Counted from the first letter of the stretch, positions 8,750 through 18,042 are shown. The stretch: 64,000 nt of DNA from an uncultured Lactobacillus sp. (GCA_937874695.1 CALNAJ010000017.1:86371-150370), one strand, 5' to 3'. Notes: generated by a model from the sequence alone, not told the origin. Program-made: numbers and translations.

Positions 8750-9415
8750 ATGGACAAGCAGATCACATTGTACGTGGTACGGCACGGTCAGACTTATTTC
8801 AACATCTACAATAAATTACAGGGCTGGAGCAATTCGCCGTTGACCGATGCCGGAATTGCTGATGCCAAGGCTGCCGGTGAACGGTTGCAAGACGTGCCCT
8901 TTGCGGCAGCCTATTGTAGCGACACCACGCGAGCCCAACAGACCGCAGAGACAATTCTGGCGGCGAATCACTCGCAGCCGGCGGCCAAGCTGACGTCTGC
9001 CCCGTACTTCCGTGAAGAGTTTTACGGCTATTACGAGGGAACCGACATGGCGCAAGCCTGGTACGTGGCTGGTGCGCCGCACGGTGTCTCTTCCTTTAAA
9101 GCAATTGAAGAGAAATACTCTATTGGTAAGGCCAAAGACTTTTTGAAAGAAGCCGATCCTTTCCGTCAGGCCGAGAACAACGAAGAATACTGGGCACGGG
9201 TCGATCAGGCGTTCGACATGATTCGGGACAATCCCAATCTGAAAGACGGCGACAAGGTCTTAATGATTAGTCATGGAAATACCTTGCTGAGCCTGATGGA
9301 ACGCTATGGTCAAGGCAAATACGATCTGAGTGTGCGGCCGGCTAACGGGAGTTTAACGAAATTATTACTGACACCGGACGACATTCAGGTGTTAAGTTAC
9401 AACCAAAAAGATTAG
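8750..9415 (+). CDS. Histidine phosphatase (phosphoglycerate mutase family)
   Basis: A 221-residue protein with the RHGQT catalytic signature near residue 11, GWSNSPLTDAG, STRAQQT-like CSDTTRAQQTA near 60, and the second histidine in SHGNTL near 180. These are hallmarks of the cofactor-dependent mutase/phosphatase branch. The REEFYGYYEG segment and the length suggest a phosphatase of the GpmB/PhoE type rather than the glycolytic mutase; the substrate is unknown. Started at the ATG at 8750; the preceding in-frame ATG at 8708 lies almost in the repeat and lacks a ribosome site. Confidence 0.88.
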   Translation: MDKQITLYVVRHGQTYFNIYNKLQGWSNSPLTDAGIADAKAAGERLQDVPFAAAYCSDTTRAQQTAETILAANHSQPAAKLTSAPYFREEFYGYYEGTDMAQAWYVAGAPHGVSSFKAIEEKYSIGKAKDFLKEADPFRQAENNEEYWARVDQAFDMIRDNPNLKDGDKVLMISHGNTLLSLMERYGQGKYDLSVRPANGSLTKLLLTPDDIQVLSYNQKD

Positions 9416-9430
9416 GACGAGGATGGTTTG

Positions 9431-9865
9431 ATGGAAATTAGAATGGCTTGGGGTAAGCTGAACCCCGTCTATCAGGACGCACTACAGATTCGTAAGGACG
9501 TCTTTATTGCTGAACAGGGCATTGACCCGCAATTGGAGTTAGACGGTACTGACGAGGACAAGATGCACTACGTGGGCTACGTGGATGATCAACCAGCCAC
9601 CACGGCGCGGATCGACATGTTGGCCGGTAATCGCGTGAAGATTCAGCGGGTCGCCACCGAAAAGGACGCCCGGCATCATGGGTATGCTGGAGAGTTAATC
9701 AAGCAGATCATTCAGGACGCTAAGAAGTCCGATGTGACCCGGGTGGAATTGGATGCTCAACAGACGGCCTTGGATTTTTACAAGGAACTGGGGTTCACGG
9801 TTATCGGTGAGGTGTTTGAAGAAGCCGGGATTCCTCATCGAACCATGCGGTATACGATTGCGTAA
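9431..9865 (+). CDS. GNAT family N-acetyltransferase
   Basis: A 144-residue protein. RVATEKDARHHGYAGEL, around residue 75, carries the acetyl-CoA pyrophosphate loop (R/QxxGxG/A), and LDAQQTALDFYKELGF is the typical C-terminal strand-helix of ElaA-like GNATs. It follows the phosphatase by 15 bases and is probably co-transcribed. The ATG at 9431 is preferred over the overlapping TTG at 9428. The acceptor substrate is unknown. Confidence 0.85.
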   Translation: MEIRMAWGKLNPVYQDALQIRKDVFIAEQGIDPQLELDGTDEDKMHYVGYVDDQPATTARIDMLAGNRVKIQRVATEKDARHHGYAGELIKQIIQDAKKSDVTRVELDAQQTALDFYKELGFTVIGEVFEEAGIPHRTMRYTIA

Positions 9866-9883
9866 TGTTACAGTAAAGATACG

Positions 9884-9923
9884 GGACAAGCGGGTGATGA
9901 CTTAATCGCCACTTGTCTTTTTT
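9884..9923 (+). terminator. Intrinsic terminator after the GNAT gene
   Basis: GACAAG...GGTGAT pairs with ATCGCC...CTTGTC, followed by a run of T. Confidence 0.8.
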
Positions 9924-9951
9924 GTTGCCAGGGTGGGGGAGATGTTTCCCA

Positions 9952-9997
9952 TAAAAAAACACGTTACCGCTGACCATTTGTCAACGCGTAACGTGTT
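9952..9997 (-). terminator. Intrinsic terminator of the NlpC/P60 gene
   Basis: On the minus strand ACACGTTACGCGTTGAC and GTCAGCGGTAACGTGT form the stem, followed by seven T. Confidence 0.9.
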
Positions 9998-10040
9998 ATC
10001 ATTTATTAACGTTCATTTGAATTCATGAGGTTCAGTAGAA

Positions 10041-10520
10041 CTAGTCAGCGTCAGTAGCAGTATCAACGCGGGCGTAACCAACAGCGTGCCACCATGGGGC
10101 GTGAACGGCTTCGCGAACAACACCACGGTTTTGGGCGTCAATCATCTTACCACCACCGATGTACATCCCAACGTGGGAGATAGAACCGGCACTGTAACCG
10201 AAGAAGACCAAGTCACCTTTTTTGATGTTCTTGTAACTAACGTGTTGGTACTTGTTGTATTGGGCTTGAGCAGTCCGTGGCAACGTCGTCTTAGCACCCT
10301 TTTTGTAGATGTAACCGGTAAACCCAGAGCAATCAAATGCTGAAGGACCAGTAGCACCATAAACATAACTGGCACCTAAATGTGACTTGGCAACCTTGTA
10401 AACGGACTTAAATGATGAGTTAGAAGCGGCGGATGCCGTGGTAGTCGTACTCATCGAAACAGCAAAGACACCAACAACAACTAATGCGAATGCAGCTAAT
10501 ATTTTAATAATTTTCTTCAT
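10041..10520 (-). CDS. Secreted NlpC/P60 peptidoglycan endopeptidase
   Basis: A 159-residue protein with a signal peptide (MKK, hydrophobic core, cleavage near TASA/AS) followed almost at once by a single NlpC/P60 domain. The catalytic Cys is in DCSGF near residue 62 and the His in SHVGMY near 117. These enzymes cut D-Glu to diamino acid or related stem-peptide bonds in the wall. There are no LysM or SH3 wall-binding repeats, so it is a minimal secreted hydrolase. The ATG at 10520 is chosen because the signal peptide begins there and GAGGAG lies upstream; a longer in-frame start at 10580 would bury the signal. Confidence 0.9.
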   Translation of the reverse strand: MKKIIKILAAFALVVVGVFAVSMSTTTTASAASNSSFKSVYKVAKSHLGASYVYGATGPSAFDCSGFTGYIYKKGAKTTLPRTAQAQYNKYQHVSYKNIKKGDLVFFGYSAGSISHVGMYIGGGKMIDAQNRGVVREAVHAPWWHAVGYARVDTATDAD

Positions 10521-10646
10521 TCCTACTGACAACTCCTCATGAATTTCTACAGTTACTAGCGTACCAATGTAATGTGACAAATATGTAACAAGCCCTTTGC
10601 AAACCCGTTAAATGTCTTAAACAAATCATTACTTTTCGCAATATAG

Positions 10647-10676
10647 TTGCAATTTAGGGGCGAAACTTGTTAAAAT
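10647..10676 (+). promoter_or_regulatory. Promoter of the MerR-type regulator
   Basis: TTGCAA and TAAAAT are separated by 18 bases, about 48 bases before the start codon. Confidence 0.6.
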
Positions 10677-10723
10677 CTAACAGTGTTGGTAAGTAAGTTA
10701 ACACGGGGAGGAAGTCATACAAG

Positions 10724-11194
10724 ATGGCAGAGTTTACAGATCAGATCCGGCAGACTTTTGATTTTCACCGGTTGGTCTTTCGAATCGGGGAGTTATCATC
10801 GATGACTGGTGTCTCAGCTCGGCAATTACGTTACTGGGAGAAGAAAGAATTAATTGCCTCTCGGGAGCGTGAGGACGGGCAACAGGCCCGAGTCTATTCG
10901 TTTAAGACGTTTATCAAGGTTACCATGATGAAATATTTCTTGGATGCCGGTTACACGCTGGATGGGGCCGCTAAGCAGGCACAGGCTCGCGAAGAAAATG
11001 TGAAGCACGTCCACCGTTTTGTTTCGACGGGGATGAAGGGATTTGCCATGGTCGACAATGAAATGGCCATCAACTTGGGAGCCTTCGATGACACCCAAAC
11101 GTTGATGGCTCTGTTGCCCGACGATGGTCCCATTCGGTATAAATTATTACCAAACGATGAGGCCCAACGCCTGACCGATGAGAGTCGCATTTAA
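10724..11194 (+). CDS. MerR-family transcriptional regulator
   Basis: A 156-residue protein. A helix-turn-helix of the MerR type (FRIGELSSMTGVSARQLRYW) starts near residue 20, followed by the wing and a short dimerisation helix. The C-terminal half lacks the cysteines of metal sensors, so an organic effector or none is likely. The start has GGGGAGGAAG upstream and a good promoter. It is monocistronic and ends at 11211-11248. The target is not evident. Confidence 0.88.
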   Translation: MAEFTDQIRQTFDFHRLVFRIGELSSMTGVSARQLRYWEKKELIASREREDGQQARVYSFKTFIKVTMMKYFLDAGYTLDGAAKQAQAREENVKHVHRFVSTGMKGFAMVDNEMAINLGAFDDTQTLMALLPDDGPIRYKLLPNDEAQRLTDESRI

Positions 11195-11210
11195 CTAGAA
11201 AAAAATTGAT

Positions 11211-11248
11211 GTCCCGTTCGCCTGATACTTGGTGCGAACGGGATTTTT
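11211..11248 (+). terminator. Intrinsic terminator after the MerR gene
   Basis: GTCCCGTTCGC pairs with GCGAACGGGAT, then six T. Confidence 0.9.
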
Positions 11249-11294
11249 TGATTGTCGAAGCGTGGGAGAATTTTCGACTAATTAAGTAACACAC

Positions 11295-11316
11295 TTGTCC
11301 ATAATTTAACGGACAA
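11295..11316. promoter_or_regulatory. Inverted repeat upstream of padR
   Basis: TTGTCC and GGACAA are separated by ten bases, just upstream of the PadR promoter. A distal operator candidate. Confidence 0.35.
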
Positions 11317-11336
11317 ACTAAAATTTTTAAATCAAC

Positions 11337-11366
11337 TTGCTATGTATCGGGACGATATACTATAAT
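11337..11366 (+). promoter_or_regulatory. padR-MFS promoter with an operator inside the spacer
   Basis: TTGCTA and TATAAT are separated by 18 bases. The spacer contains GTATCG-GGA-CGATATAC, a near-perfect inverted repeat placed where a repressor would occlude polymerase. Autorepression by the adjacent PadR protein is the usual arrangement for such pairs and is inferred here. Confidence 0.65.
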
Positions 11367-11394
11367 AGGAAACCGAAAAAGGAGCTGACGGGGT

Positions 11395-11931
11395 GTGTAC
11401 GAATTATTTGTGTTGGGTCAACTGATGGATCAGGACATGGCAGGCTATCAGCTACGGAAAGCGTTAGCCGCTATGGTAGGGGCTGAACAGACCATTAGTT
11501 ATGGGGTCCTGTATCCGCTACTGGAACGTTTGTCACAGGCTGGAGAGATTACCCTGACTACAGTCAATGATGGCCAGCGGTCCAAGAAGATAGCGGCAAT
11601 TACAGACGCGGGCCGGCAACACTTTGCGGCGTTAGTCGTGGCACCGGTGACCGTCAACAAGCAGACCCAGTTACTCTTTCAGATTAAATGTAGTTTTTTA
11701 CATTTACTGGCAGAGACGGAACAACGGCTAATTTTGACGGACTTTCAGCAGTTCTGTCATTACCAGCTCACTAACTTGCAAAATTCTCGCGATTACCTAA
11801 CGGACCAGCCACGAATGGTCCCAACGGATGTCGCCGACGCGCTGCAAGTCAATCAGTTACAGCAAGTCCGGGCACAAGCCCAAGCCGACTGGGTGGCGGC
11901 ACGCCTAGCCGGGTTAAATAAGGGAGAATGA
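11395..11931 (+). CDS. PadR-family repressor
   Basis: A 178-residue protein with the PadR winged helix at the N-terminus (MYELFVLGQLMDQDMAGYQL, then SYGVLYPLLERLSQAGEI) and a C-terminal dimerisation helix pair. The start is a GTG with AAAAAGGAG upstream. It is followed without a gap by an MFS exporter, the classic drug-sensing layout in which substrate binding releases PadR from its own promoter. Slightly longer than minimal PadR, placing it in the Vir/AphA-like subfamily. Confidence 0.88.
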   Translation: MYELFVLGQLMDQDMAGYQLRKALAAMVGAEQTISYGVLYPLLERLSQAGEITLTTVNDGQRSKKIAAITDAGRQHFAALVVAPVTVNKQTQLLFQIKCSFLHLLAETEQRLILTDFQQFCHYQLTNLQNSRDYLTDQPRMVPTDVADALQVNQLQQVRAQAQADWVAARLAGLNKGE

Positions 11932-11933
11932 GA

Positions 11934-13364
11934 ATGAAAAATTTTGCGGATGATCCCGCGATTCAGAAACATCGGTGGTTGATTTTAATAGCCGTTTGTC
12001 TGTTTACCTTTATGGCGACGTTAGACGGGAGCATCGTTAACATTGCTCTGCCAGTCATCAGTAAGGATATCGCCATCCCCATGAACCAGGCAGAGTGGGT
12101 GGTATCAATCTATCTGATCACCATCTGTGCGTTACTGTTGCTCTTCGGTAAGCTTGGTGATACCCGGGGGAAGATTCGAATCTTTAAGATGGGATCCGTC
12201 CTGTTTACAGTTGGCTCGCTGCTCTGTGGCTTCAGTGTTGGCTTGTGCTTCCTGCTGGTGGCACGGGCAATTCAAGCCATTGGGGCGGCCATGACCATGG
12301 CGACCAATAGCGGCATCATTACCGAAGTCTTTCCGTTCAATGAACGGGGACGGGCGCTGGGGATGATTGGGTCCTTCGTGGCCCTCGGCAGTATTGCCGG
12401 TCCCGGTGTGGGTGGCTTGCTCCTGGCGCACTTTAATTGGGGCTACATCTTCTGGATCAACGTGCCGATTGGCCTTGTCGCGTTACTGATTGGTCAACGG
12501 ATTCTGCCTAAGGATATTATGGTTAGCCAACAGGCCATCGACAAGCCCGGGGCGAGTCTATTCGCGTTGATGATGGTGACGCTGTTTGCTGGCGTCTTTA
12601 TCGGTCAGGAAGTCGGCTTCACTAAGCCGTTGATTCTGGGATTATTTGCGGTCGCCATCATTGCCACCGTATTCTTTGTGCGGCTGGAACTGCGAATTGA
12701 CAATCCCATCTTAGCGTTACATCTGTTTGAAAATAAACGATTCACCATCAGTATTCTCTGTGCCTTCCTGATTTTTGTGGCCAATTTCTTCTTCAATGTT
12801 ATCGCCCCATTCTACTTGGAAAATGCTCGGGGCATGGCGGCGAACTACGCCGGTTATGCGCTGATGACCTTTCCCATCGTTCAGGTGGTGGTGGCGCCGA
12901 TTGCCGGGAGTATCTCGGATCGAATTGGACCAGAAATCCTGACGTTTATCGGTCTCGTATTGATCTCAATCAGTCAGGTGGGTTACATGTTGTCGACCTT
13001 GGCGACGCCATTGTGGGTGTTCATGTTCTTCATCGGTCTGGTTGGCTTTGGGAACGGGGTCTTCATGGCGCCCAATAATTCCATTGTCATGAGCTCTGTG
13101 CCGATGCGGGATCTCGGTGTAGCTGGTGGGGTTAACGCGCTGGCACGGGAAATGGGGATGGTTGTTGGGATCTCTATCGCCACGACGGTTCTGTTCTCCG
13201 CCATGGGCCATTACGCGGGGCACCAGGTCACCGCGTATCTGCCGGCACATCCGGAAATCTTTATTAGTGGAATGCACGTGGCCTTTATGGTCTCGTTGGC
13301 CATCTGTTTGGTGGCTAGTGTGATTACGGGCTGGCGACTGTTTAGTCGGCAAGCGCAGGCTTAA
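11934..13364 (+). CDS. MFS drug:H+ antiporter, DHA2 (EmrB/QacA) type
   Basis: A 476-residue protein with about 14 hydrophobic segments. LDGSIVNIALPVI in the first helix, GKLGDTRGKIRIF (motif A) after helix 2, and GPGVGGLLLAHFNWGYIFWIN (motif C region) in helix 5 define the DHA2 family. It exports toxic organic compounds using the proton gradient. The start at 11934 is chosen because GGGAG is seven bases upstream; the ATG at 11928 overlaps the padR stop and is too close to that ribosome site. Translationally coupled to padR. Confidence 0.9.
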   Translation: MKNFADDPAIQKHRWLILIAVCLFTFMATLDGSIVNIALPVISKDIAIPMNQAEWVVSIYLITICALLLLFGKLGDTRGKIRIFKMGSVLFTVGSLLCGFSVGLCFLLVARAIQAIGAAMTMATNSGIITEVFPFNERGRALGMIGSFVALGSIAGPGVGGLLLAHFNWGYIFWINVPIGLVALLIGQRILPKDIMVSQQAIDKPGASLFALMMVTLFAGVFIGQEVGFTKPLILGLFAVAIIATVFFVRLELRIDNPILALHLFENKRFTISILCAFLIFVANFFFNVIAPFYLENARGMAANYAGYALMTFPIVQVVVAPIAGSISDRIGPEILTFIGLVLISISQVGYMLSTLATPLWVFMFFIGLVGFGNGVFMAPNNSIVMSSVPMRDLGVAGGVNALAREMGMVVGISIATTVLFSAMGHYAGHQVTAYLPAHPEIFISGMHVAFMVSLAICLVASVITGWRLFSRQAQA

Positions 13365-13442
13365 TTGACTTGGAACAGGTTATTAATTAATTTGGAAAAT
13401 GGTTAGTGATTGGTTATTCTGATACGTGCCAATCGCACAACA

Positions 13443-13472
13443 AAAAAGCCTTCGCAATCGCGAAGGCTTTTC
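13443..13472. terminator. Bidirectional terminator between MFS and MMPL genes
   Basis: AAAAGCCTTCGC and GCGAAGGCTTTT form a near-perfect stem with A/T tails on both sides. Confidence 0.9.
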
Positions 13473-13486
13473 GTTTATAACTATTT

Positions 13487-16285
13487 CTACTTTTCAATCT
13501 TGTCTGAATCGGAAGCCTTAGGTGTCGCTTTAGCTTTCGTCTTGGAACGGGAGCGTGACTTGCGAGGACGCCGCTTCTTCCGTTTGAATTGCATTGGCTT
13601 TTGGGCCGGAATGACAACTGAGAGTTTACCGAAGGAAGCTGCCATCAGTGGCAAGACAATGTTGAAGATGACTGCCGTGAAGACGGTAATCAGTGTCACA
13701 GCCGTCAGTGTTTGTGATTCGGCGGCTAGGAGACCGAGGACCCCAGCAATGATGATGAACAGTGAATGCCGCATCGTTTGACCGACTTCATGAATCCCTG
13801 GTAATAACCAATCCAACAGGGGACCATCGTTTAATCGGAAGCTCAGTGCAAGTTGCGTAAGCTCGACAACGGCGAGAACTGTCAGTGGGATAAAGGTCAG
13901 CAGTGGCACTTGCCAGTTGAATTCATTGTTACCCGTTAACCAGCCCATGAGGACTTGGGTTAATTGGTAACCGGCGAATGCGGAAGCCAGGAAGGTTAAG
14001 AACCAGTAGCTGGCTTGCAGGATTGACCGACTGAACAGGATCAACAGGAGTAACGTAATGCCGAAGACCAGCAGTAAAACGCGTGGCAAATCATGTTGGT
14101 ATTGCGTTTGAATCGTACTCGTCACGACTGGTTGACCACTAAACGTTAACGTCGCGTTCTTGAGAACAGTTCCACGGAGTTGACTCTGGGTAACCTGCTT
14201 CAATTGTTGCAACGTCTTGGTGGTGTTCTTGGCGTTTGGCGCATCCTTTAACGTAATTGTCAGGTAAGTCGATTGGACCTTAGCGTCCGTGTAGTTTGCG
14301 AGTGATTGTTGGAAATCACCACTGGCAATCTGCATAGGGGAAAGGTAGAGCGATTTAGCCGCTTCAGAGGTTTGTAAGCCACTGAGGTAGAGGTAAATCT
14401 GGTTCATCGACTTTTGCATGCTGGAAACTTGTTTCTTGGACGTCTTCAAACTGTCGCTCACAGCCTTGATTGATTCAGCGTAGTTGCTCAGGTTTGAGTG
14501 AGCGGCGCTGGCATCGGTATTGGCGGTGCTGACGGAGTTGGAGAGCGTGGTCAAGTCATTAACTGCAGTGTTCAACGTGGTATTGACTTCGTTGAGTTGG
14601 TTAATGTAACGCGTGATTCGCTTCGACGTGCTCGTCGTCCCGGCGGCGGTTGACCGACTGAGGGCAGCTTGGAGTGACGTCTGTAAAGTACTACTGTCAC
14701 TCATCAAGGTGTTGGTCTGAGTGGTCAGTTTGTCCAACCGCTTGACTTCAGCCTTCAGTGACTTTTGCTTCAGGTTGGTGCTGTCGGATTGCAGGTCGTT
14801 TCTGACCGTGCCAAGTTGACCGACAACGCCGGTAATGCTTTCATTGATCGTACTTAATTGATTAGAAATGTAATACTGCGTGATCGGTTGACCACCAGGT
14901 TGGGTAACTGACGTGACTGAAGCGACACCTGGTTGGGCACGGAGCTTCTTAGTCAGGTTATCCAGTTGATAGAGTTGGTTTTGGTTGTCGAGACGTTGGT
15001 TAGTTGAGAGGTACAACGTGACTGGCGTTGCCTTCCCTTGACCGAAGTGCGCGCTTAATACCCGAGCACCCTGCACGGCTTGATTATTTGGAATGTCTTG
15101 AGCACTGTTGTAATTGAGATGTGTCCGGTTCGCAAACGTTATAGGAACAATCAGATACAGAACAACCGCAACGGCGATCCATGGTTGCCAAAGACCGAAC
15201 TTCGTCAAGTGAGACCAAAGCTTGTGATCCTTGAGACGTGGTCGTGTCTTCTTTGGCCAGAAGAGGCTGTTCCCCAGCATCCCCGTGAACACGGGAACAA
15301 GGGTGACACTGGCGATACCGGTAATGGCAAAGCCAATTCCCAGCAGGCCATAGGCACGAATCGTGGAGAAGTCGAAGAGCATCAGACTACCAAAGGCAAT
15401 CGTCAGACTCAACGTACTGATTAGGATGCGATAACCTAAGTCATTGACGACTTTAGTTGTGGCAGCTTGATTATCAGCGCCATCGTCGGTCAGATTCCGC
15501 AGTTCACGGAAGAACCAGAAGCTGGTCAGCAACGTGAACAAGCTGATACCCAGCAGAAGGAAGATTGGGGTGTACTCGGAGTACGCAAAGTTCCAGTGGT
15601 AGGCCAGGTTGGTTGCGAGGGACAGCGTCGTAATATAACTAATTAAAATGGCTAAAAATGTAATAATTGGGGCAATAATCGACGCGAATAGAATCCCCAT
15701 GGCAATCAGCGCAATCAGTAAGGTCATCAAAATAACGACTAGCGTGAATGACGTAATGTGTTCATTGGCGGCATCACTGATAATTTCAGGACTCGTCACA
15801 TAGGTGTTTAGGCCAATGGTCGAAATCTGAGTCTTGAGTTGTGACGCCATCTGGCGGACGGTCCCCTGATTATGGCTAACCTCTAACTGAACGATTTCCG
15901 TGGATTTGTCCTTGGAAAGCAGTTGCGGTTTACTGGTTGGCGTATTCGTCATTGTGGTGATCTTTTGGACCCCATAATAATTCGAACGCTTCTGCAATTC
16001 GGAAACGGTCTTGTTGACCGAAGCGAGTTGCTTGTTGGTAAGGGCGCCATCGGGGTTGTTAAAGACCGCGTTGACGGTATAGGTCCCGTTTAGGTTCCGC
16101 CCCCAAGTGTTCTTGAGTTGGGTCGCCTTGACGGGTTGACTCGTATTCGCTAATTGTGGTTGACCGTCATATTGAATGATGGTCTTGACATTTGGCAAGG
16201 TGACGATGGCCGCAAAGACCACGACTAACCAGAATACGAGTGCAAAAATCCGGTTGTGGTGAAGCTTTCTTATCCGTTCTTGCAT
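13487..16285 (-). CDS. MMPL/RND-family membrane transporter
   Basis: A 932-residue protein with the RND duplication: one N-terminal transmembrane helix, a large extracytoplasmic domain, a helix bundle (residues ~180-370), a second large extracytoplasmic part rich in Ser/Thr and predicted coiled coil (~400-680), and a second bundle (~700-890). Gram-positive MMPL proteins move lipids, glycolipids or drugs outward. The very basic tail (KRKKRRPRKSRSRSK) is cytosolic. The substrate is unknown and no regulator is adjacent. Start ATG with GAGAGGA about 12 bases upstream. Confidence 0.87.
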   Translation of the reverse strand: MQERIRKLHHNRIFALVFWLVVVFAAIVTLPNVKTIIQYDGQPQLANTSQPVKATQLKNTWGRNLNGTYTVNAVFNNPDGALTNKQLASVNKTVSELQKRSNYYGVQKITTMTNTPTSKPQLLSKDKSTEIVQLEVSHNQGTVRQMASQLKTQISTIGLNTYVTSPEIISDAANEHITSFTLVVILMTLLIALIAMGILFASIIAPIITFLAILISYITTLSLATNLAYHWNFAYSEYTPIFLLLGISLFTLLTSFWFFRELRNLTDDGADNQAATTKVVNDLGYRILISTLSLTIAFGSLMLFDFSTIRAYGLLGIGFAITGIASVTLVPVFTGMLGNSLFWPKKTRPRLKDHKLWSHLTKFGLWQPWIAVAVVLYLIVPITFANRTHLNYNSAQDIPNNQAVQGARVLSAHFGQGKATPVTLYLSTNQRLDNQNQLYQLDNLTKKLRAQPGVASVTSVTQPGGQPITQYYISNQLSTINESITGVVGQLGTVRNDLQSDSTNLKQKSLKAEVKRLDKLTTQTNTLMSDSSTLQTSLQAALSRSTAAGTTSTSKRITRYINQLNEVNTTLNTAVNDLTTLSNSVSTANTDASAAHSNLSNYAESIKAVSDSLKTSKKQVSSMQKSMNQIYLYLSGLQTSEAAKSLYLSPMQIASGDFQQSLANYTDAKVQSTYLTITLKDAPNAKNTTKTLQQLKQVTQSQLRGTVLKNATLTFSGQPVVTSTIQTQYQHDLPRVLLLVFGITLLLLILFSRSILQASYWFLTFLASAFAGYQLTQVLMGWLTGNNEFNWQVPLLTFIPLTVLAVVELTQLALSFRLNDGPLLDWLLPGIHEVGQTMRHSLFIIIAGVLGLLAAESQTLTAVTLITVFTAVIFNIVLPLMAASFGKLSVVIPAQKPMQFKRKKRRPRKSRSRSKTKAKATPKASDSDKIEK

Positions 16286-16421
16286 ATGTAGTCTGAGTCC
16301 TCTCTATCTAATCAATTTCCCGCCGTGCAAGCAGGGTGCAGTTCATGTTTAATTTTACCATATTGGAAGGGATTCGGGCCGTTTTCGGCGTTATTTAACA
16401 AAGTTTAAGAAAGCCTTATGG

Positions 16422-16449
16422 TTGACTCCCACAACAATTGCGGTAAAGT
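16422..16449 (+). promoter_or_regulatory. Promoter of the small protein gene
   Basis: TTGACT and TAAAGT are separated by 16 bases, about 40 bases before the ATG at 16490. Confidence 0.6.
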
Positions 16450-16489
16450 AGAAGACCTTATAACTAACTAAAAGAAAGAACGTGAATCC

Positions 16490-16726
16490 ATGACAAAGCA
16501 TCATCAAGCTTACCAGAGCCCCTATGCAGCCATGCTGACCCCCAATCGATTCGACTTAGCCCTCAAGCTAGCGGCACAGTATCACCTCGATGCCAGCCAA
16601 ATTATGTTTGCTTACTTAGAGATTACGGCAAATGTTGCGGAACTGGCAAAGAACGTTACCGACCGCCAAAAAGAAATCGATGAGCGGTTCCAGGCCTTCT
16701 TGGAAGGTGCGGCCAAGCCACTTTAA
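16490..16726 (+). CDS. Small protein of unknown function (78 aa)
   Basis: A 78-residue soluble protein, helical by composition, with the C-terminal part alternating charged and hydrophobic residues. It has no signal peptide or membrane segment and no domain I recognise. Support for being real: a good promoter, normal codon use and isolation between two clear genes. The ribosome site (GAAAGAA) is weak. A subfamily B repeat follows 79 bases after its stop. Confidence 0.6.
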   Translation: MTKHHQAYQSPYAAMLTPNRFDLALKLAAQYHLDASQIMFAYLEITANVAELAKNVTDRQKEIDERFQAFLEGAAKPL

Positions 16727-16804
16727 TTGCCGTTCAAGTCGTTTTCACGTAGAATTAATTAACTAGATTGATCTTGTTCTGAACGATTTGTTGGCTCAGA
16801 TTGT

Positions 16805-16991
16805 GCCTCCGGGCCGGTGAAAATTGGACTGGGACGCTGAGGGCGGACGCCTAAAGCTGTAGAGCGGTCTTTAGGCTTGCGGTTAAGCCGCTGAGAATCG
16901 CGTCTTGACCGCACCAGTTTCCTAACTAGCGTGGAACCTTGCCGGTAAGGAAACTCCCACAGCTGAGTCCATTTTCACCACCCGGTAAGGC
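16805..16991 (-). repeat. Cloverleaf repeat, subfamily B, copy 2
   Basis: Minus orientation. The outer stem pairs GGTGAAAATTGGACT with AGTCCATTTTCACC; inside are the GCCTAAAGC...GGTCTTTAGGC hairpin and two more. Ends GCCTCCGG and GTAAGGC. It lies between the small protein gene and the choloylglycine hydrolase gene. Confidence 0.78.
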
Positions 16992-17064
16992 GCCACTAGC
17001 ATCAACCGTGACTTATTTCGAATTAACGTTACCCGATTGATTAAAGAAAAGGAGGGCATTTGCC

Positions 17065-18042
17065 ATGTGTACCAGTATCTTACAAATTGCCAAGGACGGC
17101 AGTCACATTCTGGCGCGGACCATGGATTGGCACGCACTCTATGTCCAGCCGTTGTTCGTGCCGCGTGGTTTTCAGTGGCAGAGTGTCTTTGACAATCACT
17201 GGCACACCAACCGTTACGCCTTGATCGGTGGCGGCGGTGCTCACCACAATGAAATCGACGTATCCGATGGCGTCAACGAGATGGGACTGAGCGTGCAGAA
17301 GCTGACGTTTGCCAACGGCTCTCAGCTGGTCGAGAAGCCCACTCCCGGTCAAGTTCACTTGGCACCGTATGAGTTTTCCTTTTACCTGCTGGCGAACTTC
17401 GCCTCGGTGGCTGATATCGAAGCGCATCTTGATGAAATTCAGCTGATGAGTGGGGCGTATGCTGTGAATAATATCGGCGACTCCGAATTACACTTTGCCG
17501 TGGTCGACCGCACTGGCCGGACTGTGGTGATTGAGCCGACACACTTTCCTATGCGTATTCGCGAGAATCCATTGGGCGTCGTCACCAACAGTAAGGACTT
17601 TGAGTTACAGCTCGAACGGCTCGGCCAGTACGTCAACTATACCGATGACTTCGAAGCAGGGACGGTACCGCTGAATGAAACGCACGTCACGACCGGCCGA
17701 TTCTCTGGCAAACCGGTGCCTAGCGGGTCCTTTACCCCAGGCGGTCGGTTCGTCCGGGCAGCGTATTACAAGGAACGCGCCGATCTCCCAGCTGATGAGA
17801 ATGAAGGCATCATCAGTGCGTGGCATCTGCTGGATAGTGTGGCGGTGCCCAAGAGCCACCGCTATCGGCCGACCTATTCCGTCTACCGGGCGGCGACCTG
17901 TAGCGAATCGCTGACGTATTACTTCCAGCCGTACAATCGTTTAGATGTGGTCCAGCTAAAATTAACGCCGGAAATGCTGACGTGGACGGAACCGAAATTC
18001 TACAAGGTCTCCAATCAACTTAGTGTGACGGCTTTAAATTAG
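17065..18042 (+). CDS. Choloylglycine hydrolase family (bile salt hydrolase / penicillin acylase)
   Basis: A 325-residue N-terminal nucleophile hydrolase. Removal of Met1 exposes Cys2 (MCTSI), the nucleophile; Arg18 and Asp21 (ARTMDW) complete the known site, with VVTNSKDF near 175 and GGRFVRAAY near 228 supplying the conserved Asn and Arg. It deconjugates bile salts or cleaves penicillin V-like amides; sequence inspection alone cannot decide which. AAAAGGAGGG precedes the start. Cytosolic and monocistronic; a family C repeat begins at the stop codon. Confidence 0.92.
   Translation: MCTSILQIAKDGSHILARTMDWHALYVQPLFVPRGFQWQSVFDNHWHTNRYALIGGGGAHHNEIDVSDGVNEMGLSVQKLTFANGSQLVEKPTPGQVHLAPYEFSFYLLANFASVADIEAHLDEIQLMSGAYAVNNIGDSELHFAVVDRTGRTVVIEPTHFPMRIRENPLGVVTNSKDFELQLERLGQYVNYTDDFEAGTVPLNETHVTTGRFSGKPVPSGSFTPGGRFVRAAYYKERADLPADENEGIISAWHLLDSVAVPKSHRYRPTYSVYRAATCSESLTYYFQPYNRLDVVQLKLTPEMLTWTEPKFYKVSNQLSVTALN

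Noticed and set aside
16805..16991. Target-site duplications flanking cloverleaf repeats
   Set aside because: I looked at the borders of several copies and saw no consistent short direct repeats, so classical transposition is not supported by this window alone.
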